A stretch of DNA of 64,000 nucleotides from Zingiber officinale (taxonomy: Eukaryota; Streptophyta; Magnoliopsida; Zingiberales; Zingiberaceae). The notes beneath the pieces were generated by a model that saw only the letters and a program-made list of their open reading frames with translations, was not told where the DNA came from and made no database searches. The stretch is from NCBI RefSeq assembly GCF_018446385.1, contig NC_056004.1, positions 29,332,492 through 29,396,491 of the forward strand, read 5' to 3'. Every line of letters starts with the position of its first letter. The stretch's first letter is position 1. Shown in pieces: positions 12,241 to 24,420 of this stretch. The translations under genes and the position numbers were made by a program.

Positions 12241-13971
12241 GTTGTTGTTGTTCCGTGGTCTTTTGATGGAGTACTCTTCAGTTACATGATTCTTCAATTA
12301 AGTTTTCCACTTTTATCATGAATTCTTCAATTATTTTTTAACGACGAGTTGTATGCTCACATAATCTCAGAAATCCCTTTCTCGGACTTATTTTTATTTT
12401 TCAAGAAGGATATGGAAGCAACGGAGACAAGTTTCAGGATGTTGTGATGTTGGTTTGTATCCAGTGACAATTTCATAGGATTGGTGCTCAAGAAAAATTT
12501 GAACTTTGGGATCTTGTTTTACACAAATGATTTTTGCATTGTAAAAGATTACAATTCATATATGGAAAACTCAATAGCCCCAGTAAATAAGAATATGGAA
12601 CTACAATCTTTCAATATGTTAGCCAAGATTTGTTTAGATGATGTTTTTATATGAACTGCTAGCTGCAGTTTTGGAAGCCAGTTCAATTTGATACTGAAAA
12701 TCAATCATTAATCGATAAGGCAGCTAAAGGCAGCTAAGACTATCCGTATATTCTGAATTACAGAAACTGTAAAGATTATGTATTCCAAACGTTATTTTTA
12801 TTTTAACTGGCTTTCTTCTGTTTACCATTCCACTTAACTATTCTATGTGTTTCCATTAGACATTATTGGTGTGGACAAGTGAAAACACCTTAAATGATAG
12901 CTGGCTTGATGCAAAACACTCTAATTGAAACACTACTGTAGTGTTTTAATTAAGTTAGTCTCTCTGCTAAGAAATAATCAAATAATTAGCCACTAATTGC
13001 TTGAATGGTTACCATCTGGCATGTAATGTTGGCAGAGCATAAGGAGAGGATAAGAACATGACTTTTATCAGGGAAAATTTTTAATGCTTGTGTATACCTT
13101 TCAAATTTCAACACTGATCTTTTACTTTATTCTAATCTTAGGTTTGGCTAAGTGGTGGATAGGGTTGGCAGGATACTGGATCTACTACTAATTTAGACAG
13201 TAATTATACCAAATTTTGCAGAAGGAAATTATTCATTTCAGTGAAGCATGATTTCAGTAGCATGGTGGTTGCAGTGTTTTCGTACCAATGGTTTGATCTA
13301 TGCTGGATTAGGAATATTGAACCATATAGACATCATAATTTGAGTAAACAAAACTATTATACAGAGAGTACACTAGTTTGCACCAGTGACCAAAATAATG
13401 TCATTTCATTTGTTTGTTTTTTTAATCAAATTTCCTCACCGAATTCCTCACCATGTTCCTTCACTAGAAAATTTTGAATATATAATATTGTGATTCTTTT
13501 ATTCTTTTTTCTAATGTATTTGTACTACAATATTGTTTTCTACATTGCCAACATATTATAATTCTTATTTTGTGTTTTCTTATTTTACGCTTCCTTTAAA
13601 TTTTTACACCTTTATCACAAGAGATGATGAGAGAGGCATAAACAAGTTATAGGATGGTGGTTTAGTAATTCTCTCCTGCCTCTCTCTCCAATTAGACATA
13701 GCCTAAGTGAAGAAAATTGTCCTTGTTTTCATATTCATACTTGATTTTGATGAGTGTTGCTGGATTTTATTTTATTTATTTATTTATTTTTATTTTTGCA
13801 TGTACCCTTGCTTGGCTTGGATTGCTTTAAGGTCAGTGTTTCAACATTTTGGATTTGGGAGTGGCATATGGAAAATCCTCACTCTTTATTTCTAGTAATG
13901 CTTGTCCTTTGAACCAGAGCCAGATAGCTCAAGGCAAGTTTTGGGTTAGTATACCTTAGATTCTTGGGGAT

Positions 13972-16900
13972 ATGTCGGAAGCAATGCAATGGGAGATTAT
14001 ACGTATTCACAATGAGCCAGATAGCTCCCTTGAAGTGCCTACTGGTATGTATGTTCTTTCATCGTGTATATGAACATGGGAGTTATTCCTTCATTGATTT
14101 TGTTTCAAATCTTTGGCCTATTTTTATTCTTCCAGTTGAGGTTTTAGCTTTGAACATTGAGCCAAAGCTTGCAAATAGTATTGTGAGGTCAGCATTCTGT
14201 TTTTAGTCATTGTCACTGGAATTATTATGTTGTTGCTCATTTGATGGTTCCTATCTTTCTCCCTCATTGATTAGGGAATTGAATCAAGTGTGTCCACATG
14301 ATAATCTTCGTCATGTGAAACGGGTGCAAAGAAGAACTTCCCAAGGTTATTCTCTTTCTTTTTTTGTTATTTGGTTTCATGTTCTGGCTAAGAAGTTTTA
14401 TTTTGTGAACAATTATTGTGTCCTATTGGTAGAAAGATGATGAGCACATATTGATCATATTGGAAATATTTTTCAGTAAATGCGATGGTTTCATATGATC
14501 TCTTTGCTATTTGTTGATATTTCAATACATTAGTGTGGTGGGTGCTGATTTTGTATTAAATTTATCTTGATTAGAATGCCTGATACTATTCTTAACTAGA
14601 TGCCTATAAGACAACCTTTTGTCCAACTATTGAGAACTATGGTTCATTCATATTTCTATAAATTTTTTTCAGTTCACTAGGAAATTGTTCTGTCTAGTTC
14701 CCAGTAAGTTCCATTGATTTCTAATCTAAATTTTACTATTAGAATGCATATTTTACGCTTTTAGTTAATTGGTTTTCCAGTTGTGTCCTGAGCTGATACT
14801 ACTTGGAAATGTTTACTACTGCAATTAATTTACTTTTTCATAATGAGTGCGTTTTCTAAAAATGGTTAAAGTGACTTAGTGATTCCAATATGTAACATAG
14901 ACTTGACCTTTCTTGCAGGAAAAGTTGAGCTATCTGTCATTTCGTGCTTGGCCGATGAACATGAAAAAGATACAGAAGCAGTTCCAATAGGTATTCAACC
15001 TTTTATCAAAGCCTATAATTTATTTCCCATTAGAACAAAAGTGAGTGGCTGTTCTAGCTATTTTTCTCTTTTTTATTATTTGCCTTGGTGCCTTTATTCG
15101 TTTAAAATTGGAATTGATTGTTGTTTTATTTAATTTCAAGTTATGGTTTTGTACTTTGATCCTCTCAGGACACATTGGATATTGGGCCATTTCGGACCTT
15201 TATTTTAAATTTTTTATAGAGTAGGTAGTATAAAATGACGTGAAGCTATTTGTTCCAACTATTTGGGTATTGACTTTTCCTGCTATTGGTTCTATGTAAA
15301 GGCATACGTTGGTAAGACTTAGGTGTTATAGACCTCTCTTAACTATGTGAAGTAGAGCTTGCTTTCTCTTTTACATCTTCAATTTTAATAAATTCAACTT
15401 GGTTAACTATTTACCTAAGATTTATAACTATATATAGTCAAAGGTTTCTGAGATTTTTTTTTCAAATATAGCTTAAACCTTGATTGTTTCATAATTATAT
15501 ATATTTAAATTCTCTTATTTTAGTTATAGTTGCACACTTATTGGCACATTATTTTTTGTCTTAGTAGACCTGACGTGTGACACTTTTTCCCTTGGACAGT
15601 TGATGAGTAGTATTCACACCAGGCTAGCATAAGTTTACAAATCCAGAGTTTATGAAGGCAGCAACTTAAGAGTCAGGAAATGAATCTGTATTAAGAGTAC
15701 AGGAGAAGTTATTGCGTTTTTGCTGATTTTACATTTGCCATTTTAGCTGTTGGCAGTGGAAATTTTTTGCAAGTCAAGTCCATAGGCATTACTAATTATC
15801 CAGTTAGCAAATAGCCATGGGCCCATGATTGAAATAATAGGGCAAATTAATGTAGACTGTAGAGTAATTAACCCTTTAATCTACTAGGCATCTTTGTATA
15901 TTTTCATAGTTTTAACTTTCTTCCTCTTTTTATCATCAATTGGAGCTACACTTATTTGCTTGGAAACAGTAGCATTTCTATGTCTGGTAATGAATACTTT
16001 TAGTTCTTTCTAACCTCTAAATATGCACTATCATATGAAGCTCACAAATGCTATTTTTTTTTTCTACTTTTCTCTTATGGCAAATATATATTTGTACGTT
16101 TTTTTCCCAACCTCTTAACATTGAAACTGTCACAAATTCCATGTTCTGTAATGAAGCACAATTAAAGTGGAATCTTTTGTTTCTCCATGTTTTAGGGCTT
16201 CATTTAGTAGATAACTTTGATGCACGAATGACTTATGATAATCATAGTGGACCAAACAACTCAATTTTTTGTTCTTTGTTTTTGTTGCAAAACTATTTCC
16301 AGGTTGCAAAGTATGCTGCTAGGTCAAAAGAAGAATGGGAGGAGCAATGCAAGATTCGGCCCACATCATTCATCCATCAACCAAGTCTGAGTTTTTCTTT
16401 CTTTTTCCTCTTTTTGATTATATCTATTGATAATGTTTTATAGTTGTTTACCTGATTTATCATTTGCCATTGCCCTGGTTTAGTTCACATGAGTTACTAG
16501 CAAGTTTCTCCACCTAAAAATTTCTTGGTTAGCTATCATTCTTAGCATTGGCCAAACTTATATTTTGCTTATTTTAATATTTATATTGCTCTCAAGCAAT
16601 GACTTTCTCACTTTTTAATTCTACATAAGCATGATGAAAATTTAGTAGCTACTTTCTATTTGCATAAGGTTTTGGATTCAACCAAATAGCTTGAATGCCT
16701 TCTGATTTTGAATATGAATTCTCTTACTTTTGGAGGAGGGTTTTTAAGTTTTTAGTCTGTTATTTATTATGAGTTGACCCATATTTTGTTGGGTCTTTCT
16801 TCACATCTGTATAACTTCAAATGGCTAAGCTTGATAATTTCATAAACTAAGAAATAAATGAATGACTCCATGATGCCCTGTTGGATTGATTCTTTTTGCT

Positions 16901-19772
16901 TTTATAAAGAATACATTTTCTTAACATGGTTTTTCTTGTTACCTTGTTCTTCTTGTGATATATAATTATTATCAACCATAGGTAACTTGGGCTAGACGGA
17001 GGAAACTTGTCTTCCATAAATTAATTAGACCTTAATATATAAATGTCATGGTTCCTTAACCTTATCTTCTTTCCTTTCATTGTTTTGTGATTTAAAATCA
17101 GTATCAAGCAATTATACCAAATCCTATTCCCCTTAACACTTACATGCATCCAGAATTTAAAGTTAAAAGGTCGAGATGTCACCCTCCGCTCCCACCCGCG
17201 ATTATCTAACCCCATGCGAAAAGGAACCCCTTTTGGATGGCAATTCACAACATAAAATACCGTTCATATTCTTAGTAACATGTGTCAACTCAAAGCAAAC
17301 TGATACCATATTACACAATTTCCATATATACATCCCCCAATTTAAGGAAGCCAAGTTTGATTTTATTACTTTCTAATCCTATTGGAGTAAAAGGTGATAT
17401 TGCTCACCCTAAGCGGCCTAGTATCGTCGGCCCCACGACAAGATACACAAGGGGCATTTTACTCTAGCGCAGCGGCCTTTTGTATGAGGAAGGTCAAGAA
17501 CCCAACGAGACATTTTGCACTTTTCTAATCCTAGATTAGAAACTAAGTGGATAATTTCTCGTCAGGCGATCCTTAGATCGGGAAACAAAAGTTGGACCAC
17601 CCTAGCCTAAACGAATAACAGATAGTAGGTCTGAAATTAATAATCATTCAACTGCACAACTAAGGAAAATGCTCACTAGGTCCTTATCCAAAATTGAATG
17701 TAATCACTGGAGAGGAAGGAAGTCAGGCTTTGTTGCCGTGATGGAGGGGAAGGGAGCTACCACTCGCTGGTGGCTTAGATCATCATGGTGCACAGTAGAG
17801 GAATCACAACACCTGACAGTTGAGTGTTAGCATCAGCTTGTGCGAAGGACAGTGACACTAATGTCCTGTGCATGTGAGGGTTGGGCGACAAAAACATTAG
17901 ATTTGTGCAGCGTGTGCAAGGCTTGCAGCAACGACCAGGTAGAGTTTCACATGCATGTGTGAAGGCCAATTAGCAGTGGTGCTGTGCAAACGTGTGTAAG
18001 AGCCACTGCAACGCTTTAACGTTTGAACACGTTAATGGTTTTTTTTATTATTTTTTTTTGAAAGCTGTAGACATTAACGCGTTCAGAACTTTGAACGCGT
18101 TAATGCTACAGTGCAATAAAAAGATGTCCATGTCAGCATTAACGATGTCCATGTCAGCATTAACGTTCTAAGTTTAACAGCGTTGCGGTTACTCTAAGGT
18201 GTTAGCAGCAGCAGTTGGGTAGTGCTCCTTACATGTGTGCGAAGGTGACAAGTGCAGTAGCAACTCCACATGTGACAAGCGGGGATTGGAGCCACAAATC
18301 GCATGGAGATGGAATTGAGGGTGGATAGTGACTGTGAAAGAGAGAAGAGGGGCTAAGTGGAGAAATGAGAAGAGGAGAGGAGTTTATATTATCCTATGAA
18401 AATCATCTTTTCCCAAAAATCAAGCAAACACAACTAAAACAGCCATGCCTAAGTATAAATTTGGTTGAGTCCTAGACTGTTTGATATGGATCCAAATTGA
18501 ACCTGGTTTGAACTCATCTGATCATAACCTCCATATCTTAATTAAACCTCAAATGGTCCCTGGAAATCCAATAGGTTGATTTTGTTCATCTTAATTTGTC
18601 ATGTAAAATTCAAAACAAATTATGAGCAAATTAAATAGAATTAAAAAATTTAATATTTAATACACGTCTTCTTTAACATGGTTAGCTTGTATTTAGTAGA
18701 GTAATAGCTATCCTCATCAACACTTAGCTGTGCGTGTTCTACATTGCAGGTTCTAAATGCTGCTGTCATTGTTGATCCAGTGAGTAGGAAAGTCATTGCA
18801 AGTGCTAACGATCAAGCGCATCCTTTGCTCACAACATCAGAACCTAGTGCAAGATATGGCTGCATTGATAGATGTGGAGCAACCACCGTGCCCCACGAAT
18901 CCCATCCGTATACTGCAGGAAGCAATCAAAACACCACAGTTCAAAAATTCTCACTTTGTACATGCAGTGATATATTTGCTGGAGTTTCTTGTTTAAATCC
19001 TTGGGAATGGACAGCTCAAGAACTAGGCAAGCAGAATGCCTTGGTAAAGAGTGAGAATAAATTTACCTGGCATCCTCTGAGGCATGCTGCTCTTGTTGCC
19101 ATAGAGAATGCTGCAGAAAGAGATAGGAAGCTATTCCCTAATTCAGAAGTATTGAAGTCAAAATCTGAAGCATTGGATGTTCTGTTGCATACTGCTGATA
19201 AGTGTCCATCAAAACGTCAGAAGATTGAGGTTTCATTACTAAGTTTACTGTTTGGTTCTATAAAAGTTGAACCTTTGAAAGTGTGCTCTATCCACTTAGA
19301 CGTGACAAATACTAATTTATTTGTTCAGGAACAGATTATTGACAAGGAAGTTTCAGACAACTTGAAACCTACTGAAATAATGCGACCTTACCACTGGCTT
19401 TGACATATACCTAGTCTGGGAGCCATGCCCAATGTAAGGCTATCTTTGATGTACTCATTCCAATCGATCTAAACTTATACGTCAAGTAGATACAAAATAG
19501 AGGCCAATTTATCCATCTTGTATGGTTTCTAGTACCCTTTTCTGATATCAGTACCTTTGCATGTTTCAAGGTGTGCCATGGCGCTCGTGCACCAAAGGAT
19601 ACGACGAATATTCTATGCACTGCCCAATCCAAATATTGGTGCTTTGGGCAGTGTTTACAAACTGCAAGCAGAGAAAAGTTTGAATCATCATTATTCAGTC
19701 TTTAGAATTTCAGTACCTGAGCAAGACCTTGAAGAGCTGATACTAAACACATCAGATAATACTTCACAATGA
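13972..19772 (+). pseudogene. TAD3: TAD3-like tRNA adenosine deaminase subunit, copy 1, broken
   Basis: Remnant of the non-catalytic subunit that pairs with TAD2 to convert A34 to inosine in tRNA anticodons. Exons matching copy 2: 13972-14044, 14136-14187, 14275-14345, 14919-15040, 16303-16390, [exon 6 absent], 18750-19229, 19329-19433, 19571-19772. Three independent lesions are visible. One base is missing in exon 5 (CATCATTCATCC against CATCATTTCATCC). About 400 bp holding exon 6 are missing at about 17142. Five bases are missing in exon 8, inside the YLCTG-coding stretch just before the PCPMC zinc motif. Exon 7 still encodes HPLRHAALVAIE. Intron 7 (99 nt) happens to be open in frame, producing a 219-codon ORF at 18744-19403 that ends at the exon-8 frameshift. 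The 5' region is in normal orientation. Pseudogene status is well supported. Confidence 0.9.
18000..18194. mobile_element. 195-bp MITE (Tourist/Harbinger-like) in TAD3 copy 1 intron
   Basis: The terminal inverted repeats start GAGCCACTGCAACGCT and, reverse-complemented, GAGTAACCGCAACGCT (13 of 16 match). It is flanked by TAA direct repeats at 17997-17999 and 18195-18197. The matching intron of copy 2 reads TGTGTAAGGTGTTAG with no insert, which is a clean empty site. A 3-bp TAA duplication fits PIF/Harbinger elements. Internally GATGTCCATGTCAGCATTAAC-like sequence is doubled and an ACGCGTT-containing hairpin is present. Confidence 0.85.
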
Positions 19773-20713
19773 TGAAAGCCAATAGACAATTAAGTATCTT
19801 AACACATTGTTGTGTGGTTATTTCATTTCTTGTGCCAGTGTCAAGCAGCCACTAGTTCCGCTTCTTGACGTTAAGATTCGCAACATTTGGAGTTTCCTTT
19901 GCTTAGAAGCATGATTTGCTGAGGTTTTCGTGGGAAGCCAGTACATTAGCAGTCCTGCGCTGCAGTGTTTGCGTCTACATTAAGTCACTTTAAAAATGAT
20001 CTCATTCCTGTATTTTTCGAGTTGTCTTAGTTATTAAAAAACTAACTGTTAGATTGCATTGAGCCTCAGTATATAATTTAAAATAGTTGATGAAATTTGT
20101 TTATTGGAAGGCCGAAAGCGATCTCATATACAAATTTCTAAGCGTATAGTACATTTAAACAATTCTATGCTTGTTTAGTTTGATGCTTAAGTTTGGCAAC
20201 AACAGTGCTAAGTTAGAAAATGATTTGAATATTGACAAAATTTCAAAATATGGGTAATGTCTCAGCTGGTATAGTGGAATTAATGGATAACGCAATTTTT
20301 TCTGATATGACGTGGAACGCAACTAACAAAGTTATAATTTGAAATTGACATCACAGAATTTAAATATATAGATGGTGAATGATCTGTTTATAAATAAATA
20401 AATTTTATTTTATTTAAAAACATTAAATTTATTTGATTAAATTTAATGAATTTCCCATTTTATTTGTTTTATAAAATTAATTTTTAAAAAATATATGATT
20501 ATTCCCTAAAATCCGTTTTTAAATTCTCCCTTAAAAAAAAGAAAAAAAAAAAGAAAAAGGTGATTCCGCATAAAATGATGACAATCCGCAAAATTCCAAA
20601 AGCTACGAAATTGATAATTTTTAACGGATGATACATTATCAGAATATGACTAATTTTAATGTTGAAAATCGACTTTATGCTTGCCTTATCATGTGAAGGA
20701 TTCGACTGATCCA
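19773..20713. other. 3' flank of TAD3 copy 1
   Basis: Downstream DNA, AT-rich toward the end and alignable to 58316-59405. It ends at the ATCCA target-site repeat of the large Gypsy element. No gene seen. Confidence 0.6.
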
Positions 20714-21678
20714 TGATTCTGTCCGAAAAGTGAGGTAACGAATATTAGAGATATGGTGCTTCTGCTAACCACATATAGATTTCGCTTGGACCTGTAATCA
20801 TAACTATGTCAGTGCCGAGCCAAGGAAGGGGGTCCCCTGTATTGACTCTCCGACGCTCAAGTAAGTCACCGACGATGTAGAAGCAGCGGAGCAAGAAAGC
20901 AAGAGAATAGTAGCAGCAACAGTAATCGTGCCTACCTTCGTTGAAGCTTGGACCCCCCCCCCCCTTTTATAGAGCTCCTGTAGCACGCGTGCATGCTTTC
21001 CAAAGCGTCAATGCTTCTCAAAGCTTTCCCTGAAAAGACGCGTCAATAAAGTGTCTCTGACACAATACCTTAACGAGCCGAGCATATCTCTGAAGTGGCA
21101 GTGGAAGCTTCTGTCGTACGATCTTCTTCCTGACCATGCCGCTGACCATGTCGTTTGTCGGCGGCACTAGCTCCCAAAAGGATCTCACCAAGTAATGTTC
21201 TATGCCTTTTACTGGACCGAGCGGGATGGCCGCTTGGCTCGAGCCTCTGTTGTCTGTTTGGTTAATGAATTCATCACTGGCCGAGCGGGATAGCCGCTCG
21301 GCAGTTGCTCCCACTGTTTGGTTGATGAGTGTATACATTGTCCGAGCGGGATAGCCACTCGGCTGTAAGGTTGTTGTCCGTATACGGTCTGCTCGGTCTT
21401 AACTCTACTCTACTGAATTATGGATATCGATGTACGGCCGAGTGGGGCAGTCGCTCGACATGCTTTCGCATGCACTTGGCGCTTTTCCTTTATTGAGCGT
21501 CGGATGTTCAGCTGGTTGCCGAGCCTATAAAGTTGTCGGCTCAGGCCCATACTATCCCGGTCGGGCGACCCACTCGCCCGATTAGCCGATGATGACTGGG
21601 TGTTGATCACCTTGACTTTGACCTCCACCCGTGGCGCTGACTATCCGTAAGGTAGGATCCCTCCTTATCACCGCATCA
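20714..21678 (-). repeat. 3' LTR (965 bp) of the Tat-like element
   Basis: It aligns end to end with 31954-32897 and has TG...CA ends on the plus strand (TGATTCTGTCC ... CGCATCA). It contains repeated CCGAGCGGGATAGCCGCTCGGC-like palindromic phrases at about 21215-21465. A purine tract abuts its internal side. Confidence 0.85.
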
Positions 21679-21697
21679 CATGTCTCCCCCTCAAGTC
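21679..21697 (-). other. Polypurine tract of the Tat-like element
   Basis: The minus-strand read is ACTTGAGGGGGAGACA, abutting the LTR start TGATGCGG. The adjacent AGTCTAGTCGAAGGAGG on the plus strand is shared with the first element at about 370-390. Confidence 0.75.
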
Positions 21698-22460
21698 TAG
21701 TCGAAGGAGGCTGCAAGTCCGACTGACTGGACAACTATTTATGAAGTCTTTATCCTGATCAGCTATGGGCTTCCATGGGATTTCGATCGAGACGTCGCGA
21801 ACTGGCGACTCGTCATGTGACCGATAACTTGTTGGTCAACTGTTGGAAATGGTCGACCGACCGTAGGTCTGACCCCTTAGGACGATCGACACGATAAGCT
21901 TTTATACTTGGAAACATTTCTTTTGACCCCTTTGGGAACGCGATCGACACTTACGTCACTAAGATATCTGGGAAGTTGTGCAAATCTCTTTACATTAAGG
22001 CTGAGCGTCTTTCCCATGCCTGTTAATGGCGCTCATTAAATGCCGACCCATGGAAATGTGGCACGTGTTGCATCCGCTGCCACCACACGCCTGACGTGAC
22101 AGACATTGATGCGGTTCAAATTCAACGGCCAGATTTGTGTCTTGGTTTTCATGACCTAGATCTGACGGCTTCGGTCGGCCAAGCCTAATGTTTATAATCT
22201 CGCAGCGTCGGCTCATTTCCTACACTTGCGTCTTCAGTGCTCCGACGGCCTCTGCTCCTGTGTGATCCCTTCCCCGGCGATCCTCATCGTCTCTCCCTGG
22301 CGATCCTCAGCGTCTCTCCCCGGCGATCTTTCCTTCCAATAAGCTTTCCTTTTCACCGCCTCCATTTTTACGCTTTCCAGCTTTCCTTCCCGTACTGGCG
22401 ATTCCGGTATCGTTTTTCCTTCCTCGATTTGCCTCTTTTCGTCATTTTCACTCTGTTACA

Positions 22461-23767
22461 ATGGCAAGCTCTTCACAGTCGTCAGCCCCTATTCTTGGAC
22501 ATTGGTATACCACCATGGGGTCCAGGTTCGACGAAGGCAACGCTGTGAATCTTAGAAATGCCTTCGAAATTCCTTTTGACCATGAGATCATTTTACCTTC
22601 TCCGTCTGCCCGGCCAAATGCTGCTCCGACTGGATGCATTTGTCTGTTCAGAGACCACTTTGTCGCCGGTCTACGGTTCCCTATCCATTCATTCATCACC
22701 GCTGTTTGTAAATATTTTCGTATCTCCCTTCCTCAACTCGTCCCGAACTCCTTCCGTCTTTTGTGTGGTGTCGTCGTCTTCTGTGTGGCGTCGTTGTCTT
22801 GTTCCGGCTGCACGACATCCCTCTCAGTCCTCGAATTTTCCATTATTTTTATTATCCCAAGCAATCTGAACTAGGGACCTTCCTTTTCCAGTCTCAGGTC
22901 GGCCTAGTTTTCTTTGATAAAATGTCGACCTCTAATAAACACTGGAAGGAATATTTCTTTTTCCTGCGTCTTCCCGAGCAGCCAGATTTCATGACTCGTT
23001 AGCAACTTGAAGTGGTGCCCCAGCTTGACCTGAAGCGCTACAAGAGCCGATCGGACTATCTCCATGTTACGTCCATGCTGGTCGACCAAAAGTACCATAT
23101 CCACAAGTTGCTGCTTGAGGATGTACTGTACATTTTCGACCTGAGTCCGATCCGCACAAGGCTCCCGACCAGCCTAGGTATGAGATTACTTTCCGCTCTT
23201 CCTTTGATTATAACTGATTTCTTCTTTTCTTTTGTAGCCAAAGTCATGTTGCGAGCACGGGGTGGCCGACAAGACCAAACTCAAGGATGCCACGATTAAC
23301 ACCGCAACTGTTGAAGAGCTGGTGAGCCGCGACCTACAGTCGGTTGGCTCTCACGAAGACCCGCAGGAAGGGTGTAAAACAGCTCCTATGGCTGTGAGTG
23401 GAGGAGCCACTAGCCGAATGCCCAGCCTCTAAGCAGCGAGCGGATCACTCCCACCATCCGAGCGACTACCTTTCACTCCGGACGAGGAGTCAGGCTCGGC
23501 CGATGAGCCCCTCGCGAGGCACAAAAGGTGCAATGCGGACACCCAGTCTTGTTCCGCCACTTCTGCCATGAAGGATGCTGATGCGGTGGGAACGACGACC
23601 CCCGCTCCAATTCCAGAAACTGTGGAGGCATCCTCATCCAATCGGACACCCTCCCTTGCCGAGCTGCCACCGGATGTCGTCGCTGCTCCGCCTGAGGCCT
23701 TCCTGCCGCTACCCTCACAACCCTCAAGGGTTCTGAGGTCTGGTATCCATCCGGCGACAACATCTCG
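22461..23767 (+). pseudogene. Antisense accessory ORF of the Tat-like element (plant transposon-domain type), degenerate
   Basis: This frame is opposite to gag. It opens at the ATG at 22461 and resembles the plant gypsy-type transposon domain often annotated as Transposase_28: a GLRFPIHSFI-like stretch, then FRISLPQLVPNSFR, then HDIPLSPRIFHYFYYP and WKEYFFFLR. A frameshift lies near 22760, and a TAG stop at 23000-23002 interrupts the second part. A probable GT-AG intron follows the block ending near 23178 and ends at about 23238. The low-complexity C-terminal part runs to 23767, where the nested Copia LTR begins. Antisense extra ORFs between pol and the 3' LTR are known from Tat-lineage elements. 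The function is unknown. Confidence 0.65.
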
Positions 23768-24420
23768 TGTTAGATTGGATGAGTGCGATAGAGGGGTGGA
23801 ATGAATATCGCGCTTTTAAAACTTTTTCTTTTACTTGTTAAAGACAAAGTCATACAGCAAAAAAATTGAGAACAATTCGGTTACTTGGTTCGGAGCCTAG
23901 GTTGACTCATACTCCAAAGCCCGCAATCCTTGACCACACCGATAGGCAATGCACTAAAACCCTTCTTTCTGAAAACCTCGGAAAGAAGCAGTGCGTACAA
24001 TATGCAAGATAGTAACACCCTACTATCTTGTAAGAGTTTAAGTACAATGCAAGTATTAATAAATGTACCGACAATAGTAAAGAACGAAGCTTTGGTCAGC
24101 ACTTCTGGATGGAGTAGCTTGCGAGTCGTAGAATAGTAGCACGGTCAGCAGAAACTTGCACGGTGATTAATTTCAAACCAAACACTGTTGTCTTCAGCCT
24201 CGGACCTCGAGCACTCTTTTATAAGAATCATCGATGTTCGGTCGACTGATCCTCAAGTTCGGTTGACCGAACTAGCTCCTTTCCTTTCTGGCTGAGATCT
24301 GACGCTGATTCGATCTTTGACAATTAATGACCATTAAGGGTTCGGTCGACCGAATAGGCTCCTTCCATGTTCATCAAGATTTATTGAGATACGCTTTTAC
24401 TGTGCCATTAATGTTGATTA

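Noticed and set aside
11817-12241. Small ORFs in the GC-rich island upstream of TAD3 copy 1
   Set aside because: Frames are not preserved in the inverted copy at about 50 kb. The region looks like promoter or 5' leader.
13241-13477. 78-codon ORF, also seen inverted at 48706-48909
   Set aside because: The similarity is due to the segmental duplication. The frame has an internal length change and no recognisable domain, and it lies in the TAD3 5' intron/leader.
13972-19772. Retroposed (processed) TAD3 copy
   Set aside because: Introns and flanks are conserved with copy 2, so the duplication was genomic.
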